Source of the DNA: an uncultured Prevotella sp. | Lineage (GTDB): Bacteria > Bacteroidota > Bacteroidia > Bacteroidales > Bacteroidaceae | Assembly (NCBI GenBank): GCA_947303825.1 | Contig: CAMYZK010000118.1 | Span: forward strand, 1 to 7,276 | Reading direction: 5' to 3' | DNA: 7,276 bases | Shown here: positions 1 to 7,200 of the stretch, in pieces | Numbering within the stretch: position 1 is the stretch's first letter | Layout: every line of letters begins with the position of its first letter | Notes under the pieces: generated by a model | Seen by the model: the letters and a program-made list of their open reading frames with translations, nothing else | What the model was told of the DNA's origin: nothing | Databases searched by the model: none | Position numbers and translations under genes: made by a program

Positions 1-37
1 TACTGCAATGCAATGCGGGAGAGTAGGAGGCCGCCTT
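1..37 (+). rRNA. rrf: 5S ribosomal RNA, 3' end only (partial)
   Basis: The first bases read as the 3' terminal part of a bacterial 5S rRNA. The segment ACTGCAATGCAATGCGGGAG followed by AGTAGG and GCCGCC corresponds to the conserved end of the molecule (compare the GCGAGAGTAGG segment near the 3' end of E. coli 5S rRNA). The final GGCCGCC would be the 3' strand of helix I that closes the molecule. The 5' two thirds lie outside the window, so the closing helix cannot be checked. The end at about 37 is an estimate. The hairpin terminator a few bases downstream fits the end of an rRNA operon. A short open frame crosses this RNA and the terminator (8-193) and is not believable as a gene. Confidence 0.85.
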
Positions 38-48
38 CTTTTTGAGAG

Positions 49-82
49 AGACTGTGTTCCATACGGAATGCAGTCTTTTTTT
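49..82 (+). terminator. Intrinsic terminator of the rRNA operon
   Basis: A 12-bp stem is formed by 49-60 and 65-76: AGACTG pairs with CAGTCT, then two G-T wobbles, then TTCC with GGAA. It closes a four-base loop (ATAC), and seven T residues follow at 76-82. Stem, loop and T-run are textbook Rho-independent. Its position about 12 bases after the 5S end makes it the rrn operon terminator, so the GH43 gene should not depend on rRNA transcription unless there is read-through. Confidence 0.85.
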
Positions 83-93
83 GTTGTTTTTTC

Positions 94-124
94 TTGTTAT
101 ATTTATTTTATTGTTGTATATTTG
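94..124 (+). promoter_or_regulatory. Bacteroidetes-type promoter for the GH43 gene
   Basis: TATATTTG at 117-124 matches the Bacteroidetes -7 consensus TAnnTTTG exactly. A TTG at 94-96 lies 20 bases upstream, suiting the weak -33 element (TTTG or TTG). Transcription would start near 130, giving a leader of about 85 bases before the ATG at 216. The leader contains a perfect 10-bp palindrome, TACCATGGTA, at 173-182, which might be an operator but has no other support. No Shine-Dalgarno sequence is seen before the ATG, as is usual in this phylum. Confidence 0.65.
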
Positions 125-215
125 CATCGTAAATGCGTGTTATTCGAACACATTTACAGAAACACAAATTGCTACCATGGTATAACGACTTAACTATAAA
201 TAGAATATAAAAGAA

Positions 216-1862
216 ATGGAAAGTAAAAACTTAAAATTGTTTGCTGTCTTTTGTTGTGCAATTATGATGTTGTCTTGTAATCATCAAACAGCCCCTGGCA
301 ATACTGAGCTTACAACAGTGGGCAATCCCTTCCTTCCTCTTTGGGAGCATATTCCTGATGGAGAGCCATACGTGTTCGAAGACCCTGACAACCCAGGAAA
401 ATTCCGTGTTTATCTATATGGGTCACACGACAACTTAGTATCGGCATATTGTGGTCGTGACCAAGTGGTATGGTCAGCTTCTGTAGATGACTTGAGTCAT
501 TGGCGTTATGACGGTGTAATATTCAGCGTGAATAAGAATGCCCGTGGAGAATATTTCACTGCCGATAGCTTGGCCGACGTGCTTTATGCTCCTGATGTAG
601 CCTTGGTGAAGTCGGCCGACGGCACAAAGACCTATTACCTCTATCCCAACGACCAGTGTGGTGGTCGCAACGGTTTGATTGCTAAAAGCAGCAGACCTGA
701 CGGTCCTTTTGAAGTTTGTAACTGGAGTAAGGATAATCCCAATGAGACAGACGGTGTGCTGCGTTTCGACCCAGCTGTGTTTGTTGACGATGATGGCCGT
801 GTCTATGGATACTGGGGGTTTGAGCACTCATTTGGTGCAGAACTGGACCCGACAACGATGGCTACTGTAAAGCCAGGCACTAAGATAGTTGAGGAGATGA
901 TAAGTGGAAGGAATCAAGAGGGTGTATTCAGCTTCTTTGAGGCATCGTCAATCCGCAAGATAGAAGACAAATATGTCTTTATCTACAGCCGTTTCACGAA
1001 AGATGGGGAGTTTGGCCTGCCTGTGTCGAACTACACATTGGCATACGCCTACAGTGACCACCCTCTAGGACCTTGGACTTACGGCGGCACCATCATAGAC
1101 GGGCGTGCCCGTGAAACAAATGAGCAAGGTGATACCATCGCATCGGCTACTGTTGATGGCAATACACATGGTAGTATATGCGAGATTAACGGGCAGTGGT
1201 ATGTGTTCTACCATCGTCAGACCGGCACAGATGAGTATTCCCGACAGGCTATGGTTGCTCCTATTAGCGTTAAAGTAGAGAAAGGTGCGGGAGGCAAAGT
1301 TGAAATCAGCGAAGGCGAATACACCTCAGAGGGCTTTGCTTTAAATGGCCTAAACCCGCTTGAGCGTCATTCGGCTGGTATCGCTTGTTGGTATACTGGC
1401 CCCAAGACTGCTATACATGAGTGGCCTAACAACAAGTTCTTTGGCTCTTATGTTGCAGCCACTCGATATGATGGCGAACCCTTTAAAGAGAATTCCTATG
1501 ACCTAAGCTATAACACTAACCCTGTGATAAATAACACAGATGGGTCTATAGTAGGTTACAAGTACTTCAATTTCACTGCTACCCACGGCAGGAAAGACGT
1601 AAAACTACTACTGATGCTCATAGGCGGCGGCATAAACGGTAGCATTGAGATAATGGCCGACAGGCCTTGGGTTTCTCAGGGGGGCAAGTCTCTTGGTAAG
1701 ATAGATATAAAGGCTGACATTTCCACAGATGTTCCTTCTGAGCTTTCTGTCGTACTTCCTGGACTGTCAGAGCTGACAGGCAAACACGCCATTTTCTTTA
1801 TATTCTCATCTGAAACGAAGGAGAAATCAATATGTACACTAGAAAGCTTTGTGTTTCAGTAA
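216..1862 (+). CDS. Glycoside hydrolase family 43 lipoprotein with C-terminal CBM6-like domain
   Basis: 548 residues. The protein is a five-bladed beta-propeller glycosidase of the GH43 type, a family of inverting beta-xylosidases, alpha-L-arabinofuranosidases and arabinanases. Residues 1-20 are a lipoprotein signal peptide: a hydrophobic stretch, then MLSC with C21 as the lipidated cysteine. Likely catalytic residues are D48 (PDGEPYVF, base), D127 (YAPDV, pKa modulator) and E242 (FFEASS, acid). H318 in NTHGSI is the conserved GH43 core histidine. DPAVFVDDDGRVYGYWG (185-201) is another typical blade strand. Residues about 430-548 resemble a CBM6-like beta-sandwich (VGYKYFNF, a GINGSIEI segment, GKHAIFFIF). 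The ATG at 216 is chosen because an in-frame TAA lies at 183-185 and the signal peptide begins at once. The residues after C21 (NHQTAPGN) lack the acidic export signal of Bacteroidetes surface lipoproteins, so a periplasmic-facing location is inferred. No SusC/SusD genes are in view. Substrate and subfamily cannot be set from sequence alone. Confidence 0.93.
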   Translation: MESKNLKLFAVFCCAIMMLSCNHQTAPGNTELTTVGNPFLPLWEHIPDGEPYVFEDPDNPGKFRVYLYGSHDNLVSAYCGRDQVVWSASVDDLSHWRYDGVIFSVNKNARGEYFTADSLADVLYAPDVALVKSADGTKTYYLYPNDQCGGRNGLIAKSSRPDGPFEVCNWSKDNPNETDGVLRFDPAVFVDDDGRVYGYWGFEHSFGAELDPTTMATVKPGTKIVEEMISGRNQEGVFSFFEASSIRKIEDKYVFIYSRFTKDGEFGLPVSNYTLAYAYSDHPLGPWTYGGTIIDGRARETNEQGDTIASATVDGNTHGSICEINGQWYVFYHRQTGTDEYSRQAMVAPISVKVEKGAGGKVEISEGEYTSEGFALNGLNPLERHSAGIACWYTGPKTAIHEWPNNKFFGSYVAATRYDGEPFKENSYDLSYNTNPVINNTDGSIVGYKYFNFTATHGRKDVKLLLMLIGGGINGSIEIMADRPWVSQGGKSLGKIDIKADISTDVPSELSVVLPGLSELTGKHAIFFIFSSETKEKSICTLESFVFQ

Positions 1863-1895
1863 CGATGAGGGCAGCTGTTCATTAAGGCATGCGAT

Positions 1896-3755
1896 ATGGA
1901 ACATAACGAAGAGCTGCGCACGGCGTGGGACTTTGTAGAACACACAGGGCGGAGCATATTTCTGACGGGGAAGGCAGGAACGGGTAAGACCACTTTCCTT
2001 AAGACAGTGGTGGAGCGTAGTAGCAAACGCAATGTGGTGGTGGCACCAACAGGCGTTGCAGCCATCAATGCCGGTGGTATGACCATACACTCTTTCTTCC
2101 AACTGCCTTTCTCTCCCTTCGTTCCTAATGCTCAGATTAAGAGCAAGTTTGACTTTGGTAAAGAAAAACGCAAAATAGTCTCTTCGCTCGACTTGTTGAT
2201 AATTGACGAGATTTCTATGGTGCGCAGCGACCTGCTTGATGCCATAGATAGTGTGATGCGCCGTTTCCGCAACAAGTATAAACCCTTCGGGGGTGTACAG
2301 TTGCTGTTGATAGGCGACCTTCAGCAGCTGACGCCCGTTGTGACAGCCGAGGATGAAAAGATGCTCTCTCCTTATTACGACACCCCCTATTTCTTTGGCT
2401 CAAAAGCTTTATCTCAGATTGACTATGTTACCATCCAACTTGAGAGGGTGTACCGTCAGCAAGACGATACGTTTATTAAGATGCTGAATAATATCCGTGA
2501 AGGAAGACCAACTGCCGAAGATTTTCACTTGCTTGACAGCCGTTGCCGACCAGCGTTTATCCCTAATCCAAAAGATGGCTATATCCGTTTGACTACCCAT
2601 AATCAGATGGCCAACCATTACAATGAGTCGGAGCTGCAGAAACTGCCAGGCCGGGCATTTTGCTATAGAGCAAAGGTTGAAGGAACGTTTCCAGAGTATT
2701 CCTATCCCACAGCAGAAACCCTGACTTTAAAAGTGGGAGCGCAGGTGATGTTTGTGAAGAATGACACCTCTGGCGAGCATCGTTACTATAATGGACGTAT
2801 AGGTCATGTGACACTTGCAGAAGACCACCGGTTGCAGGTGTATTGTCCTGGTGATGCCGAGGCTATCGAAGTTGAGCCGTTGGTATGGGAGAACTCGCGC
2901 TATACGCTAAACCCAGAAACTCGCGAGATTGAGTCAGAGGTCTTAGGGAAATTCTCTCAACTACCTCTACGTCTGGCGTGGTCTATCACGATACATAAGA
3001 GTCAGGGTCTGACATTCGAGCGAGCCATTATTGATGCCAGCTTGTCGTTTGCTCCAGGTCAGGTATATGTAGCACTTAGCCGCTGCAAGACCTTAGACGG
3101 TATGGTGCTTTCCTCGCGCATCTCTCCTCAGGCTATTATCAATGACTCACGCGTAGACAGCTATATTGCTCATCAGGAGGAAGAGGCTCGGCGTAGTATA
3201 GAACAGTTGCCCAGTCTAAAGGACGATTACTACCGCTACTTGCTGATGGAACTGTTTGATTTCAAGGAGATTCTTTACGGCGAGGAGTATCTGAACAGGA
3301 TTATTTCCGAGTTTTTCTATCATAGCCATACCAATATTGCAGAGTTGCACAAACGGGCCCTTGAGAACTTAAGGCAGCAGGTTGTGGTTGTGGCTGATAA
3401 GTGGCAGGCAAAGATACAAAAGATGACAATTATGGAATTGCAGGAAGCTGGCTTTCTGGAACGTGTGAAACGTGGTGCCGTCTATTTTGAGAAAGCTCTC
3501 GATACTGCTCTGTCAAAAGCACTGGCCCAGGTAACAAACATAAAATCGCAGAACAAACAGGCCATGAAGCGTCTCACGGAAAACTATACCGACTTGCGTC
3601 AAGCCTGGCTCTCGCGTCGCTATCTGCTCAAGCAAATGACGGAACATACGTTTACCATATCCTTTTATCTCAGACAGAAACAGCACTCTTTGCTTGACGT
3701 TATAGATGAACAGACACTGAAGAAAAGTAAACGCAAGACGAAGAATAGTAGGTGA
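1896..3755 (+). CDS. PIF1-like superfamily 1 DNA helicase (AAA family ATPase)
   Basis: 619 residues, cytoplasmic, with no signal peptide. It is an ATP-driven DNA helicase of the PIF1/RecD-like SF1B group, which unwinds DNA 5'-to-3' in replication and repair. Motifs appear in order: Walker A GKAGTGKT (25-32), motif Ia APTGVAA (50-56), Walker B/motif II LLIIDEISMV (100-109, D104/E105), motif III GDLQQLTPV (140-148), motif IV LERVYRQ (182-188, R187), motif V WSITIHKSQGLTFE (362-375) and motif VI YVALSRCKTLDGMVL (391-405, R396). All key residues are present, so it should be active. Residues about 440-619 form a mostly helical extension I cannot assign, ending in a lysine/arginine-rich tail (KKSKRKTKNSR) that may contact DNA. 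The ATG at 1896 is the first usable in-frame start; ATGs at 1865 and 1889 are out of frame. It lies 33 bases after the GH43 stop, so co-transcription is possible, but the functions are unrelated. The frame ends in TGA TAA TAG, then a terminator. Confidence 0.95.
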   Translation: MEHNEELRTAWDFVEHTGRSIFLTGKAGTGKTTFLKTVVERSSKRNVVVAPTGVAAINAGGMTIHSFFQLPFSPFVPNAQIKSKFDFGKEKRKIVSSLDLLIIDEISMVRSDLLDAIDSVMRRFRNKYKPFGGVQLLLIGDLQQLTPVVTAEDEKMLSPYYDTPYFFGSKALSQIDYVTIQLERVYRQQDDTFIKMLNNIREGRPTAEDFHLLDSRCRPAFIPNPKDGYIRLTTHNQMANHYNESELQKLPGRAFCYRAKVEGTFPEYSYPTAETLTLKVGAQVMFVKNDTSGEHRYYNGRIGHVTLAEDHRLQVYCPGDAEAIEVEPLVWENSRYTLNPETREIESEVLGKFSQLPLRLAWSITIHKSQGLTFERAIIDASLSFAPGQVYVALSRCKTLDGMVLSSRISPQAIINDSRVDSYIAHQEEEARRSIEQLPSLKDDYYRYLLMELFDFKEILYGEEYLNRIISEFFYHSHTNIAELHKRALENLRQQVVVVADKWQAKIQKMTIMELQEAGFLERVKRGAVYFEKALDTALSKALAQVTNIKSQNKQAMKRLTENYTDLRQAWLSRRYLLKQMTEHTFTISFYLRQKQHSLLDVIDEQTLKKSKRKTKNSR

Positions 3756-3812
3756 TAATAGTATTAAAGGGCTTGAGTTTTATCTGAATTTTCGAGAAAA
3801 TACAACAAAAGG

Positions 3813-3846
3813 GGCTGCGTTTTTTTCAGAAAGTGCAGCCTTTTTT
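3813..3846 (+). terminator. Intrinsic terminator after the helicase gene
   Basis: GGCTGC (3813-3818) pairs with GCAGCC (3835-3840). The stem continues through two G-T wobbles and T-A pairs toward a four-base loop near 3825-3828, about 12 pairs in all. Six T residues follow at 3841-3846. It lies about 58 bases after the helicase stop and should end the GH43-helicase transcript before the repeat region and the macroglobulin gene. Confidence 0.85.
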
Positions 3847-3957
3847 CTAAATAGTGCACGTATTTTTGAAAAAAAAGCACGCCTTTATCGACTTCTCACA
3901 CCTTAGTATTTTCCATTCAGTGTAAGTCATTTTCCAGTACGCGAAAATGGTATTATA

Positions 3958-3981
3958 AAAACTACTTGCACTACTTGCACC
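3958..3981 (-). repeat. Inverted copy of the TGCAAGTAG double repeat
   Basis: These 24 bases are the exact reverse complement of the first 24 bases of each downstream repeat unit (4048-4071 and 4081-4104). They contain two reverse copies of TGCAAGTAG followed by the complement of TTTT. Pairing with either downstream copy would give a perfect 24-bp stem, with a loop of 66 or 99 bases. Confidence 0.9.
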
Positions 3982-4047
3982 GCAGTTGATTATCAGATAG
4001 TTACAGTAACATTTTCTTGCACCACCAACTGTGCTTAGTTGCCTTCA

Positions 4048-4130
4048 GGTGCAAGTAGTGCAAGTAGTTTTCCGGTTACAGGTGCAAGTAGTGCAAGTAG
4101 TTTTACGTTTACACGTGCAAGTAGTGTATC
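4048..4130 (+). repeat. 33-bp tandem repeats (two full units and one partial) built on TGCAAGTAG
   Basis: Unit 1 (4048-4080) and unit 2 (4081-4113) are both 33 bases and agree at 31 positions, differing only in the CCGGTTACA versus ACGTTTACA tails. A third, partial unit starts at 4114 in the same phase and is lost after about 13 bases. Each full unit carries TGCAAGTAG twice in direct tandem, then TTTT; the partial unit carries it once. The array ends about 55 bases upstream of the -7 box of the macroglobulin promoter, so a regulatory role is possible but unproven. There are stop codons in the repeat (TAG in each core), so it is not coding. Confidence 0.9.
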
Positions 4131-4184
4131 GTTAAACTTTCATATATTTAGCCGTCAAAATAGCATGATGTAAAAAAAAATATA

Positions 4185-4192
4185 TATCTTTG
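4185..4192 (+). promoter_or_regulatory. -7 promoter element for the macroglobulin gene
   Basis: TATCTTTG matches the Bacteroidetes -7 consensus TAnnTTTG exactly and is followed by CAT. No TTTG or TTG is found at the expected -33 position (around 4162), so the promoter may be weak or need an activator. Nine A residues at 4172-4180 lie in the spacer. A start near 4199 would give a leader of only about 16 bases before the ATG at 4215, with no Shine-Dalgarno sequence. Confidence 0.6.
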
Positions 4193-4214
4193 CATATTAT
4201 AACTGTTATACGAT

Positions 4215-7200
4215 ATGAAGACCAAGAGGCTTATCACCGCTATTATCGTCATTCTTATATTACCAACAATGATGACAGCACAAACATACAGTACCCTTTG
4301 GAAACAAGTTAAGGAAGCTGAACAGAACGACCTGCCGAAGACAGAGCAGGAGGTGTTGAAGCAGATAGTTGCCAAGGCGCGTCAGGAGCAGAACTACGGA
4401 CAGTTGCTCAAAGCGGAGATGCAACACGCACGTTCACAGTGTGCAGTCTCTCCCGACTCTATTGTGCCAGCTATAGAGCAGTTGCAACATCAGGCAGACA
4501 CCGAGAGCAATGTTGCTCTTAAGGCAATATACAACTGTGTGCTGGGTTATATTTATCGCGACAACCCACAGCTTGACAGGGACAACTATCTTGAACTGTC
4601 CCATAAGTACTTTATCAAGGCATTGGAGTCCCCATCTGAGTTGGCGGCAGTAAAGGCAACCAACTATGAGCCATTTGTGATAAAAGGACAGGATAGCCGC
4701 TTTTTTGGTGACGACCTGTTGAGCCTGATAGGGTGGGAGGCAAGGCAATTCAGCCTGCTGCGCGATTTCTACCTTGCTGCAGGCAACAGGCGTGCCACGC
4801 TGCTGGCCAGCTGCCGACAGCTGGAGGCTGAGGAGCCTTCAGAGATGGAACCGCTCAACAAAAGCCGTCATATACAGCGTCTAGACTCCCTCATCAACGA
4901 ATATCAGGACTTGCCTGAATGTGGTGAGGCAGCCATCTGCCGCTATCAGTTTATGGACAAACGAACCGATGCCACTGACGAGCAGAAGTGGCAGTATATC
5001 AATATGGCTCTGGAACGGTGGGGGGGCTGGCAGCGAATGAACACGCTGCGTAATGCCCAGCGTCAACTCTCGGCATTGATGTACGAAGCCGAGCTTACTG
5101 AAAAGGTTGTGATACCAGGCAAGAGCCAGACGGTAATGCTGAAGAACCTGCGCGCAATAAGCGGTCTTACGATGAATGTATTTAAGGTGAATGTGGACGG
5201 TAGCACCAATCTTAACCCAGAAAGTTCCAGTGACTACAAGAAACTAAAATCTTTGCTTACCGCCTTGCCTCAGCTGACCCAGACTCGTCAGTACGTTGGC
5301 AAGCGACCCTACGAACTGTTTGAGGACTCATTAACGCTGGAAGGTTTGCAGCCTGGCGTGTATATGCTAGAGTTTGAAAGCACCCCAGCCACTCATACCT
5401 CACGCTGTCTGTATTGTGTGAGCGACATACGTGTGTTGTCTCAGCCATTGCCTGACAATAAACGGCGCATAGTTGCAGTAAATGCTACAACAGGCCAACC
5501 TGTGAAAGGAGCTACCGTTGCCGTTATGTCTGGCTATTGCTCAGATCGTAATACCAAAAAGCTCACTGCCAATGAGCAGGGCGAGTGCATATACAATGCC
5601 AAGGACAACGGCAATATCTCTATTAGAGCCTATACTTCAGAAGACAAGGCTTGTCCGTATGTTGATGATTGGGGCTACTTCTATTTTGATGACAACGAGG
5701 AGCCATCTTCTGCTACTGCTGTTTATACAGACCGCGCCATCTATCGGCCGGGCCAGACGGTGCATGTTGCCGCCATATTGTATAGCACTAGGAACGGTCG
5801 TGACCATAGCGTTGTCAATGGCAAGGAGGTGTTGATGTGCCTCTACGATGCCAACAGCAACATCGTTGGTGAGCAGCGTGCCATAACCGACGACTTCGGC
5901 ACCTGCACTGCGCAGTTCTCCCTTCCGTCGAAGGGATTGACAGGGCAGTTCTATATATGTGCCAACGGGCAGGTTCACTACTTCAGTGTGGAGGAATACA
6001 AGAGGCCTGCATTTGAGGTGGACATTCCACGTGTAGCACAGAACTATGAGGATGGTGATACTGTCATGGTCAAAGGTACTGCACGAACATACGCAGGTGT
6101 GCCGGTACAGTATGCAATGGTGAAATATAAGGTGAAGCGCACACGAGCCTATTGGTGGATGAGCTATTCGCGCTACTGGAACACAGGATATATAGGCACT
6201 GGAAGCAACGACGAGATAATGGCTGAGGGGGAGACGATTACCGACGATAAGGGAATGTTTACTGTAGATGTTCCTATGGTGCTGCCCAAGACTAAATATC
6301 CAATGTTCTACAACTTTGTTGTGACAGCCGATGTTACCGACCTGGCGGGCGAGACCCATCAGGGACAGGTGACACTTCCGTTGGGGAACCGCAAGACTGC
6401 CTTCAGTGCCATTCTGCCAGAGAAAGTCTTGAATGAGGGGAAGGTGAAGATGGCGTTCCATCAGCAGAACATGGCAGGAGTAGACCTTGATGCCGTGGTG
6501 CGCTATCGCTTTGACAGCGGACGCTGGCAGGAGACGAAGACCAACAAACTTATTGAAGTGCCAAAGCTGAAAAGCGGTAAGCATGTGCTCCATGCAGTAT
6601 GCATGGAAGACACCTTGGAGCAAGAGTTCGTTGCCTTCTCCATCGACGACCGTCGCCCTGTTGCCGATACACGCAGCTGGTTCTATGCCAGCCATGAGCA
6701 GTTTGCTATGAGTGGTGAACCCGTGACACTGCAGGTAGGCTCGTCTGATAAGAACGTACACGTACTTTATACCATTATCACTGGCAATAAGATACTGGAG
6801 AGCGGGGCGGTAGATATTTCTAATGAGCTGATAAACAGGAAATTCAAATACTCTGATGAATACGGCAACGGACTGTTGCTGACATACGCTTGGATAAAGG
6901 ATGGCAAACCCTATACGTATATGACTACCATTCGCAGGCCAATGCCCGATATGAACTTGGATGTGAAGTGGAAGACTTTCCGTAATAAGCTTACTCCCGG
7001 CCAGAAGGAGGAATGGATGCTGACAGTAACCAATGCCGACGGAACACCAGCCAATGCGCAGCTTATGGCCACTCTTTACGACAAAAGTCTTGACCAGCTA
7101 GTGCAACACTCTTGGAGGCTCTATCCCTCGGTGAGGATACCTTTGCCCAGCAGTTCGTGGATTCAGCCAACATGGGGAGGAACAGCGTGTAGCGGATATA

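Larger units (their letters stand above)
3756..4214 (+). other. Noncoding region of about 460 bases between helicase and macroglobulin genes
   Basis: No believable gene lies here on either strand. In order it holds two further stop codons of the helicase frame, the helicase terminator (3813-3846), an AT-rich stretch (3841-3876) with a possible weak second hairpin (GTGC at 3854-3857, GCAC at 3877-3880), and a 7-bp hairpin CATTTTC/GAAAATG (3928-3934 and 3943-3949). Next come an inverted repeat copy (3958-3981), the palindrome GTTACAGTAAC (4000-4010), the direct 33-bp repeats (4048-4130), a run of nine A (4172-4180) and the promoter of the next gene. Whether any small RNA is made from it cannot be told from sequence. 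Confidence 0.8.

Noticed and set aside
8..193. Small 61-codon open frame on the + strand
   Set aside because: It starts inside the 5S rRNA 3' end, crosses the rRNA terminator and the GH43 promoter, and encodes a low-complexity F/Y/V-rich peptide resulting from T-rich DNA.
1839..2102. Antisense open frames over the GH43-helicase junction
   Set aside because: They overlap the Walker A and motif Ia region of the helicase on the opposite strand and show no domain; shadows of the real genes.
3854..3880. Second intrinsic terminator (GTGC/GCAC hairpin over T and A runs)
   Set aside because: The stem is only four pairs plus imperfect T-A pairing and has no T-tract after it; too weak to list separately.
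3958..4071. Integron attC-like recombination site
   Set aside because: The segment folds as a nested hairpin, but the GTTRRRY and RYYYAAC core sites are not placed at its ends, there is no integrase, and no gene cassette structure.
3958..4130. CRISPR array
   Set aside because: The repeats are directly adjacent with 9-base variable tails rather than spacers of 30 or more bases, one copy is inverted, and no cas genes are present.
3958..4130. Plasmid replication origin with iterons
   Set aside because: The repeats are iteron-like in spacing, but no replication initiator gene lies nearby and the adjacent rRNA operon points to a chromosome.
5637..6761. 374-codon antisense open frame opposite the macroglobulin gene
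   Set aside because: The + strand frame is a clear alpha-2-macroglobulin protein with MG2 and EYKRP motifs across this interval. The antisense product is rich in H, C and L with no recognisable family, as expected for a shadow of a GC-richer coding frame.
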